Positions 1 through 6,003 of a stretch of 8,095 nt of DNA are shown one piece after another. Below the pieces are notes generated by a model. That model saw only the letters and a list, made by a program, of their open reading frames with translations, searched no databases and was not told the DNA's origin. Source of the DNA: UBA6912 sp041611095 (GTDB lineage: Bacteria > Actinomycetota > Acidimicrobiia > Spongiisociales > UBA5794); assembly GCA_041611095.1 (NCBI GenBank), contig JBFINP010000095.1:1-8095 (forward strand). Reading direction: 5' to 3'. Numbering within the stretch: the first letter of the stretch is position 1; each line of letters opens with the position of its first letter. Position numbers and translations under genes: made by a program.

Positions 1-223
1 CGCAGACCTGGTAGTCGAAGGCGTCGACCCCGTTGAAATCAACATCCGGCGAATACGTGATCGTCCCGTCACCCCCATCAACCGTCGAACCCGACAACGG
101 CGCGGTCACGGCAACCGCCGACGACGGATCCAGATCACCATCCGGATCCGTGTCATTCCCCACAACATCCACCACCACCACCGAATCCTCCGGCGTCGAC
201 ACCACATCATCCACCGCCACCGG
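1..223 (-). other. Start of cadherin-like / tandem-95 repeat module in the giant gene (cut by left edge)
   Basis: Residues 1676-1749 read 'PVAVDDVVSTPEDS', 'VVGNDTDPDGDLDPSS' and 'GTITYSPDVDFNGVDAFDYQ', the classic cadherin-like/Ig-like tandem-95 repeat consensus with its Ca-binding 'NDTDPDGD' motif and 'YxPxxDFxGxDxFxY' ending. Such repeats usually occur in long series, so more copies probably lie to the left. The codon choice differs from the rest of the gene: valine is mostly GTG or GTT (14 of 16) and aspartate mostly GAT (11 of 15), whereas upstream modules prefer GTC and GAC. Confidence 0.85.
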
Positions 224-3200
224 CGTCGTTGACGGCGGCGCCGGAGTGAGCTCGAGCTCGGCGTAGTAGATGGGTCCTTGTCCGCCACCGGCGACGCCGG
301 TGCCATCGTCGTACACGTAACCGAAGACCGTCGCACCGCCGTTCCCGGGCGAGTGATCGAAGATGGAGCCGCGCACCCACGCCCCGTCGATGCCGTCCTG
401 CACCTCGGTGTCCGGTGTCGACCATGCGCCGCCGTTCGCCGATGTCGTGTGCCACAGGTCCTTTGTGAGCGAATCGACGTAGAGCAGATGGAGCTCCTTC
501 GAGCCGGGCAGGAGCCGCATGTGGCCCTCCGCTTGACGTGATGAGCCGCCGTTGCTGGAGACGCCGTTGTCCGTTGCGACCTGGGGTGGGCTGGGCGTAC
601 CGAAGTCGTCGATTCGGGACGTGTAGATCTGCTCGCCCGCCGCGAAGTCGCGGTAGGCGACCGTGACGGCCGATACTCCGGAATCGTCGAAATATTCGAC
701 GCCCGCCACCGGGGCCCGGCTCTGCGGCCCTGTGTCGAGGTCCGTCGCCAGGCTCTTGCGCACACCGTTCGCATCGAGAATGTCGCCGGGGCTGAGACGC
801 TTGTACCGGAGCACGGCGTCGTTCGTATCCGCTGCGGTACCCGCCGCAGACGTCATGTACATGATGTGGACCTCGTCGCCGGCGCCGAGCTCGAGCCACG
901 GGAAGTAGCTGTCCTCACCGGCCGTGTCGTCGACCTGGAAGGGCGATCCCCACACGCCGCCACTGTTGACGATCAGGAAGGCTTTCCGGTCGGCCGAGCC
1001 GACGGGCGGCCCGTTGTAGGCGACGACGAGGTCGCCGTTGTCCCGCAGCACCGCCGAGACCCACTGATCGGGAAATTGAGACGGCTCGGTGTAGACCTGC
1101 ACTTCTTCGTCGGTGGCACCCCATGAATCGGGGCTCGTCGCATGGTCGGAGGTGTGGAATTGATGCCGTAGCACCTTGCCGCCCTTGTCGTGCAAGAGGT
1201 GAATCACGCCGTTCGTCGCGTCGAAGACCGCTGCCGCCGATTCCACATCGACGCCCGCCGGACGACCGGCCGCATCCTGCGCCTGCCAGGTCCGGCCTCC
1301 GTCCGTCGACTTCATCATCACGAGTCGATTGAACGCCTCCCAGTACTCGACGGGGAAGTAGAGGTTGCCGTTCGTGTCTTGGACCAGGAGGTGCTCGGGA
1401 CTCTCGACGTAGGTGCCGCCGACGAGCCCGTTGGACTCGACCGTGATGCGAGGGATGGCGGTAGCGGCGATGGGGGTGCCACCACCGTCGACCAACCGGA
1501 AGTCGAAGGTGGTCCCATCGACGTTCTCGACGGCTTCTCCGGCGTCGTCGAAGAACTTGCGGATGCGGACGGCGTACTCGACCTCGGTGTGCTCGCCGTC
1601 GGCGAGCGACACCGCACCGATGGAGTTGGAGGCGGCGTCCGCTTCGCCGGCGATGAAGGCTCCAGAGGCACCCGCAAGCAGGTTCGTGGTAGCGGCGCCA
1701 TCGCTGAACTGCTCGCTCGGCGTGGATTCGAGCGTCACCGGCGTGATACCCGACACGAGCGGTGTCGCCTGTACGCCCGGCTCGGCCCATGGCCCGCCAT
1801 TGCGGGAGTACTCCAGTCGGTATCCCGTGTCGACGCCGCCGCCGACGGCCTCGACCTCGAAACGAACCCGCAGCGTTTGCTCGGCTTCGGCGGCCACGTC
1901 GGTGTCGGCCGCGGCGATCCAGCCGTCATCGGCGACGAGGGCCGCAGAATCGTCCCTGATCCTGTACGTACGCTGCAAGGGTCCTTGCACAGCCGTCACA
2001 TCGATGGCGAAGCTCGCCGAGCCGCTCTGGGCGTCCTGGTCCGTAGCCGTTGCGGTGATCGTGTGGGTGCCGGCCGAAAGGTCGCTACGGCTGAAGCTCT
2101 GGCCGGTGCCGATGGTGCCGTCGAGATCGGAGGTCCACACCAGCGACGCACCAACGTCTCCGTCCTCGGGATCGGTGGCGGTGCCAGAGAAATCGATCGG
2201 GGCCCCGGCAACGAACGCCGCGCCGTCGAGGGGCTCGCCGACGGAGACGTCCGGCGGACACGAGGGCGCACCGAGTGTGTACGAGTCGACGACACCGTCG
2301 GAGATGGAATGGAAGGCGAACTGCAGGCTGGAGGCACACCCGCTGAGCATCAGGGTGCCGTAGTCGGCGTTGTAGAACGCCTCGCTACCGGGCACGACGG
2401 TACCCAGTAGGTGGAGCGACTTGCCGCCGAGCCCCGTCACGAGATACGGGAACCCGTCGATGATGAGCCGCTCGTAGATATGATCGTGCCCAGAGAGAAC
2501 CGCATCGGCCCCCCACGCCTGATAGGGCCATTGCATCGTCTCGATCGAACCGTGCGAGGCGCCGGAGGAGTACGGCGAGAAGTGCATGGTCACGATCTTC
2601 CAGGGTGCGGTGGACGCAGCGAGCTGCGCCTGGAGCCACTGGGCTTGCACCGATGTGCTGTTGTCCCCGTCGGGCTCGCTCGGCTGCGAGTTGATCACAA
2701 AGACGTGGACAGGTCCGATGACGACGTCGTAGTACCGCTCGTTGCCGGAGGTCCCCGATGTCTCCAGACCGCCTCCCGGGAGCGCGAAGTAGTCGAGGTA
2801 CGCCGGCAGGCCGCCGCCGTCGTTGTGGTCGTGGTTACCGAGCGCAGGAAAGAACCGATTGATGAGCGAGCCGTCCCCGTACACCCCATCGTACGAGCCG
2901 ATGTACGAGCTGTAGAACGTGCCGATGTTGTCGTCGATGTGGTTGGCGCCGTAGCTGTTGTCGCCGGTCGTGAGGATGGCGTCAGGGTCGAGGGCGCCGA
3001 CGAGGCCGGCGACCGAAGCTTCTGCCGAGGAGTTCTCGCCGTAGTCACCGAAGGCGGCCAAGCGCACGTAGCTCGGTTGTGGTGCGGCCGGGTCGACGAC
3101 CTCCAGCGTCACGTCGTCTGCGTCGGCGAGCTCCCCGTCGGTTGCCGTGAGCCGAAGCGTGTACGTGCCCGGCTGCGAGAACGTAGCCGTCGTGGTAGCG

Positions 3201-5248
3201 GTGGTGGGATCGGCGAACGTCACCGTACCCGGGCCGCTCACGACGCTCCACGTCGCGCTCAGCCCCTTCGGCGGCGGCGGCAAGAGATCGTCCGTAACGG
3301 TGCCGGTGAGTACCGCATGCTCATCGAGGAAGGCGGCATCGCCACGCACCTCCACCTCCGGTGGGCTGTTGACCGGCGGTCCATCCACCGAGTATTCGAC
3401 GTAGAGCACGGGTGCGGCCTGCGGAGACGCATCGCTGGAAACGGCGACGCGTTCCCCCGACCCGGCGATCACGAATGCGACTGCATTTCCTGCCACCCAA
3501 CCGGGCTGCGACACGATCTCCTGGAGGATCGGTGCGAGGTCGGGGGTCCGCTGGTCGGTTCCCTCCTCGGCCTCGAGATCCCAGGCCGGTACGGACCAGG
3601 GCACAGATGCCGTCGTCGGTTGACGCCCGCTGATGTCGCCTGCAACATCGACGAAGGGCGCAGCGTCGTCGGCGGCGTCTGCATGTATGGTCAAATCGGC
3701 CGGGGCCGTCCCGATATCATCGGTCCGGAACTGGACATGGGCGTAGCTGATCGATGCGCCCTGTGGGATATCGAGTCCGGCAAAGCGGACACCGACCGTC
3801 TGGTCGAGCAGGGTGGCGGAGTCGAAGCCGAGGTCGAGATCAGAGCCGTCGAGATCCACGGCTCCGGTACCATCTTCCTCGGCGTCGTCTGCGCTCTGAG
3901 CGACCCGAAGCGAGACGGCCTTGTCGTCGTCGATAATGGTCACCGTGCCCGTCGCCGGAGACGCGGCGAGGTAGTCGGCCCCGTCGACCACCGTGACCGT
4001 CACCGGCTCCGGACCCTCGGTCTCCATGTCGTCGAGCGGCGTCACGACCACATCGGCAGACACGTCGCCGGCGGGAATCGTCACCGAACCCGGAAGCGCC
4101 ACATAGTCGGAATCCGCCGCGGCGTCGCCCGTCACTACGTACGAGACCGTCAACTCAGCATCTGTTGCGCCCGTTCGGCTGAATGTGATCAGGCCGTCGT
4201 CCGTCGGTACCGAAGCCTCCACTGCGGTGCCGTCAACCGTGCTGGCCGAGACCGATGCAAGGCCCGCTTCCGCGATCGTGACCGTGGCGGTATCGGGCGT
4301 TACCGCCACGTAGTCCGCTCCGTCGACCACCGTGACCGTCACCGTCTCCGGGCTTTCGGCCTCGGTGTCATCGAGCGGAGTCACGACCACATCCGCCGAG
4401 GCGGCGCCGGCCGGAATCGTCACCGAACCCGGGAGCGCTACGTAATCCGAATCGGGCACGGCATCGCCCCCAACGACATACGAAACCGTCAGCGCCGTAT
4501 CGGTGGGGCCCACCCGGGTGAAAGTCACGGCACCTTCGTCCAGTGGTACCGAGCCCTCGACGGCCGTGTCATCCGTTGCCGTCACCGACACGGGCGGGAG
4601 ATACTCGACGTGGAGGAGCGGTGCCGCCGCAGCCACACCGTTGAATGACTCGGCGACCCGATCACCTGTGCCCGTGATGATGATGACGAGCGACGCTCCT
4701 GCGACCCAGCCCGAGCGGCCGGCGACCTCTTGCACGACCGCACTCAGGTCCGGAGTCCGCTGGTCCGCGCCTGCCTCGCCGACCGTACTCCACGGCGGTG
4801 GCGACCATGCCACCGCCGTGGTCGTCCTCGAGCGCCCCGAGATGTCGCCCGGCGCCGATGCGAACGAGACGGCATCATCCGAGGCCTCAGCCTGGATCGT
4901 CAGCGATGTCGCACCCGAGGACGTCTCGTCGGTCTGGAACTGGATGTAGGCATTGGTGATCGCCGCCCCGGGTGGAATGGCGAGGTTGGCGAACCGCATG
5001 CCCACGACTTGGTCGCCGTTTGCGAAAGTCAACTCCAGGTCGCTGCTCGTGAGGTTGACGGAGCCACTCGGCGACTCTTCGGCATCATCGACGCCCGCGG
5101 TGACCCGCACGTCTAGAGCGATGGGACCGGTGGCCGTCTGAGCTGCAGCGGCGGGCAGTGTCGACGCGACGAAGAAGGTGGTACACACGAGTACCGCTCG
5201 GGTCCACCAGGGGCTCCCCCGACAAATGCTCCCTCTCTGCGATCCCAC
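1..5248 (-). CDS. Giant secreted multidomain protein with a purple-acid-phosphatase-type metallophosphatase domain and Asp-box propeller region (3' partial)
   Basis: One frame is open for 1,749 codons from GTG at 5248 to the left edge, with no stop. Residues 1-36 form a signal peptide: Arg at 5, 10 and 17, a hydrophobic core at 18-31, then PAAAAQ, so the protein is exported. Modules follow: beta-rich module A (~38-217), calx-beta (~220-329) and calx-beta (~333-443), module A copy (~444-619), PKD/Ig-like (~630-720), metallophosphatase (~728-1000), Ig-like (~1000-1093), beta-rich region (~1094-1276), propeller-like (~1277-1672) and cadherin/tandem-95-like (1676-end). The phosphatase shows all five purple acid phosphatase blocks: D735-x-G, G762-D763-N-S-Y766, G804-N805-H806-D, V886-T-M-H889 and G920-H-D-H923 followed by IYER. 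All seven family metal ligands are therefore present, and it should hydrolyse phosphoesters outside the cell; the substrate is unknown. An exact Asp-box lies at 1314-1321 (STDGGRTW). The C-terminus and any cell-wall anchor lie outside the window. Confidence 0.93.
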   Translation of the reverse strand, partial: MGSQRGSICRGSPWWTRAVLVCTTFFVASTLPAAAAQTATGPIALDVRVTAGVDDAEESPSGSVNLTSSDLELTFANGDQVVGMRFANLAIPPGAAITNAYIQFQTDETSSGATSLTIQAEASDDAVSFASAPGDISGRSRTTTAVAWSPPPWSTVGEAGADQRTPDLSAVVQEVAGRSGWVAGASLVIIITGTGDRVAESFNGVAAAAPLLHVEYLPPVSVTATDDTAVEGSVPLDEGAVTFTRVGPTDTALTVSYVVGGDAVPDSDYVALPGSVTIPAGAASADVVVTPLDDTEAESPETVTVTVVDGADYVAVTPDTATVTIAEAGLASVSASTVDGTAVEASVPTDDGLITFSRTGATDAELTVSYVVTGDAAADSDYVALPGSVTIPAGDVSADVVVTPLDDMETEGPEPVTVTVVDGADYLAASPATGTVTIIDDDKAVSLRVAQSADDAEEDGTGAVDLDGSDLDLGFDSATLLDQTVGVRFAGLDIPQGASISYAHVQFRTDDIGTAPADLTIHADAADDAAPFVDVAGDISGRQPTTASVPWSVPAWDLEAEEGTDQRTPDLAPILQEIVSQPGWVAGNAVAFVIAGSGERVAVSSDASPQAAPVLYVEYSVDGPPVNSPPEVEVRGDAAFLDEHAVLTGTVTDDLLPPPPKGLSATWSVVSGPGTVTFADPTTATTTATFSQPGTYTLRLTATDGELADADDVTLEVVDPAAPQPSYVRLAAFGDYGENSSAEASVAGLVGALDPDAILTTGDNSYGANHIDDNIGTFYSSYIGSYDGVYGDGSLINRFFPALGNHDHNDGGGLPAYLDYFALPGGGLETSGTSGNERYYDVVIGPVHVFVINSQPSEPDGDNSTSVQAQWLQAQLAASTAPWKIVTMHFSPYSSGASHGSIETMQWPYQAWGADAVLSGHDHIYERLIIDGFPYLVTGLGGKSLHLLGTVVPGSEAFYNADYGTLMLSGCASSLQFAFHSISDGVVDSYTLGAPSCPPDVSVGEPLDGAAFVAGAPIDFSGTATDPEDGDVGASLVWTSDLDGTIGTGQSFSRSDLSAGTHTITATATDQDAQSGSASFAIDVTAVQGPLQRTYRIRDDSAALVADDGWIAAADTDVAAEAEQTLRVRFEVEAVGGGVDTGYRLEYSRNGGPWAEPGVQATPLVSGITPVTLESTPSEQFSDGAATTNLLAGASGAFIAGEADAASNSIGAVSLADGEHTEVEYAVRIRKFFDDAGEAVENVDGTTFDFRLVDGGGTPIAATAIPRITVESNGLVGGTYVESPEHLLVQDTNGNLYFPVEYWEAFNRLVMMKSTDGGRTWQAQDAAGRPAGVDVESAAAVFDATNGVIHLLHDKGGKVLRHQFHTSDHATSPDSWGATDEEVQVYTEPSQFPDQWVSAVLRDNGDLVVAYNGPPVGSADRKAFLIVNSGGVWGSPFQVDDTAGEDSYFPWLELGAGDEVHIMYMTSAAGTAADTNDAVLRYKRLSPGDILDANGVRKSLATDLDTGPQSRAPVAGVEYFDDSGVSAVTVAYRDFAAGEQIYTSRIDDFGTPSPPQVATDNGVSSNGGSSRQAEGHMRLLPGSKELHLLYVDSLTKDLWHTTSANGGAWSTPDTEVQDGIDGAWVRGSIFDHSPGNGGATVFGYVYDDGTGVAGGGQGPIYYAELELTPAPPSTTPVAVDDVVSTPEDSVVVVDVVGNDTDPDGDLDPSSAVAVTAPLSGSTVDGGDGTITYSPDVDFNGVDAFDYQVC
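3392..3919 (-). repeat. Beta-rich module, copy 2 (residues ~444-619)
   Basis: A diverged copy of the module at 4598-5137. Shared landmarks occur in the same order: 'ADDAEE', 'GVRFAGLDIPQGA', 'AHVQFRTDD', 'DISGRQPTT', 'WSVPAW', 'DQRTPDLAPILQEIV', 'GWVAGNAVAFVIAGSGERV' and 'LYVEY'. It lies directly after the calx-beta pair and before the PKD-like domain, so the two calx-beta domains are bracketed by the two copies. Divergence from copy 1 is larger than between the calx-beta units, which suggests an older duplication. Confidence 0.75.
3920..4591 (-). repeat. Tandem pair of calx-beta domain repeats, 339-bp period
   Basis: Two consecutive calx-beta units lie within the giant gene (residues ~220-329 and ~333-443). 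Both carry the core 'SDYVALPGSVTIPAG', then 'ADVVVTPLDD' and 'VTVTVVDGADY'. At DNA level the block from 3981 realigns with the block from 4320 at an exact offset of 339 bp (113 codons), and long stretches are identical, for example GGAATCGTCACCGAACCCGG at 4074 and 4413. Calx-beta domains are calcium-binding beta-sandwiches in other surface proteins. Calcium binding here is inferred from acidic loops such as the IIDDD near residue 438. Confidence 0.85.
4598..5137 (-). repeat. Beta-rich module, copy 1 (residues ~38-217)
   Basis: The first of two related ~180-residue modules in the giant protein. Landmarks are 'VDDAEE' near the start, 'GMRFANLAIPPGA', 'AYIQFQTDE', 'ISGRSRTT', 'WSPPPW', 'DQRTPDLS', 'GWVAGASLVIIITGTGDRV' and a closing 'LHVEY'. 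The pattern resembles modules next to calx-beta, cadherin or metallophosphatase domains in large secreted proteins of marine bacteria, from memory and not from a search. I cannot assign a family name. A carbohydrate-binding-like or DNRLRE-like beta-sandwich role is only a guess. Confidence 0.75.
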
Positions 5249-5253
5249 CCTGG

Positions 5254-5260
5254 CTCCCCC
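5254..5260 (-). promoter_or_regulatory. Ribosome binding site of the giant secreted protein
   Basis: On the minus strand GGGGGAG is followed by five bases (CCAGG) and then GTG. This spacing, plus the signal peptide directly downstream, fixes the start at 5248. No alternative ATG or GTG with comparable spacing leads into the signal sequence. Confidence 0.7.
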
Positions 5261-5280
5261 GATCGGCTGTTTCCGAACCT

Positions 5281-5299
5281 ACACGTTCCTTCGACGTGT
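5281..5299. promoter_or_regulatory. Short inverted repeat upstream of the giant gene
   Basis: ACACGT (5281-5286) and ACGTGT (5294-5299) are perfect 6-bp arms around a 7-base spacer, 33 bp upstream of the GTG start at 5248 and downstream of the SnoaL-like stop. It could be a weak terminator hairpin for the upstream gene or an operator for the giant gene. There is no T-tract on either side. Short arms like this can arise by chance. Confidence 0.25.
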
Positions 5300-5386
5300 G
5301 GCGTGACACCCACTCAAGCCTCTATTCGGCGAAATGGCGAGCGAGGGCAGAGCGCAGCGCACCGACAGTGGCCAGGACCGGGTCGG

Positions 5387-5896
5387 TTACACCACCGGTG
5401 CGACCTGGGCCTGGAGCGATGCGACATCTGCGATCTCCCAGGCCTCTGCGACCTTTCCTTCGCGGAGATGCGTGATCACAGCCTGGTCGATCCGAAAGCC
5501 ACGCCCGTCGGTGGCGACACCCGCAAAGCTCCGCTTCATCGTGCCGGTGACCACTACCCGAGCCATCTCGACGTCGCCGTCGACAACGACCTCTTGAACC
5601 TCGTGGCGGAGGTCCGGCATGGCAGCGAGGGCCTCTGCCCACACTGCCTTCTCCTCCTCCACGCTGCCCGTCGATAGACCGAGCGGAGCGTGGATGATTG
5701 CGTCCTCGTGCAGCAGCTCGTCGAACAAGTGCAGGTCTCCGGCGTCACCGGCTGCGAGCCAACGGAAGACGACCGTTTCACGCGGGTCAGTGAGTACGGC
5801 GCTGCGGCTAGCACGGGCTCCCGGCTGCTCGGCACCACGTGATCGAATCCGGCGACGCCGAAGCCGCGGATGCCCGGAGACCAATTGGCCCTTCAC
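5387..5896 (-). CDS. SnoaL-like / ester-cyclase-type small protein
   Basis: A 169-codon frame from GTG (5894-5896) to TAA (5387-5389). Residues ~36-160 have the shape of the SnoaL-like polyketide cyclase/ester cyclase family, an NTF2-like alpha+beta cone: 'LFDELLHEDAIIHAP' in the N-terminal helix-strand, a central 'MPDLRHEVQEVVVDGD', then 'VVVTGTMKRSFAGV', 'FRIDQAVITHLREGKVAEAWEI' and 'DVASLQAQV' at the end. The family includes enzymes and many uncharacterised proteins, so a reaction cannot be named. Residues 1-33 are Arg-rich ('RLRRRRIRSR') and unlike the family, which usually begins near 'TDPRE'. No ATG or GTG occurs in frame there (that site reads GTA CTC ACT GAC), so the start is uncertain; TTG at 5884 is an alternative. 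The gene diverges from the membrane-protein gene at 6004 and lies 138 bp upstream of the giant gene on the same strand. Confidence 0.8.
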   Translation of the reverse strand: MKGQLVSGHPRLRRRRIRSRGAEQPGARASRSAVLTDPRETVVFRWLAAGDAGDLHLFDELLHEDAIIHAPLGLSTGSVEEEKAVWAEALAAMPDLRHEVQEVVVDGDVEMARVVVTGTMKRSFAGVATDGRGFRIDQAVITHLREGKVAEAWEIADVASLQAQVAPVV

Positions 5897-5903
5897 CCCA
5901 TTG

Positions 5904-5924
5904 TGGGTGACGACGGGTCACCCA
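5904..5924. promoter_or_regulatory. Perfect 8-5-8 palindrome in the divergent intergenic region (candidate operator)
   Basis: TGGGTGAC (5904-5911), a five-base spacer (GACGG) and GTCACCCA (5917-5924) form a perfect 21-bp interrupted palindrome. It is seven bases upstream of the GTG start at 5896 and 80 bases upstream of the plus-strand gene at 6004. Its size and symmetry fit a homodimeric transcription factor site. On the minus strand a weak -10-like CACAAT follows it directly (5898-5903), so a bound regulator could block promoter access for the SnoaL-like gene. No regulator gene is in the window. Confidence 0.45.
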
Positions 5925-5948
5925 GCTGTTCGGGAAGCTGAGATCCGA

Positions 5949-5977
5949 GAGCAGCGATCCTTCGTGGAGCGCTGCTC
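5949..5977. promoter_or_regulatory. Second inverted repeat / potential 5'-UTR hairpin upstream of the membrane-protein gene
   Basis: GAGCAGCG (5949-5956) and CGCTGCTC (5970-5977) are perfect 8-bp arms separated by 13 bases, ending 26 bases before the ATG at 6004. If transcribed on the plus strand it would form a hairpin in the leader. If not, it could be a second protein-binding site beside the palindrome at 5904-5924. The two repeats do not share sequence. Confidence 0.3.
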
Positions 5978-6003
5978 AGTGCGCCACCTGCAAGGGCCGG
6001 AGA

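Noticed and set aside
160..225. CCACCACCACCACCG-type low-complexity run suggesting a simple repeat
   Set aside because: It is the complement of consecutive GTG (valine) and GAT codons in the cadherin-like module and not an independent repeat.
915..1790. 291-codon minus-strand frame
   Set aside because: Different frame from the continuous 1,749-codon reading; Arg-rich shadow overlapping the Asp-box region.
1190..2410. 406-codon open frame on the plus strand
   Set aside because: Same antisense register of the giant gene; composition is not protein-like and no motif is present.
2411..4648. 745-codon open frame on the plus strand
   Set aside because: It is in exact antisense codon register with the minus-strand giant gene. 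It is Arg/His-rich without domains, while the minus strand gives clear calx-beta and phosphatase motifs. Open antisense frames are expected in GC-rich genes that avoid TTA, CTA and TCA.
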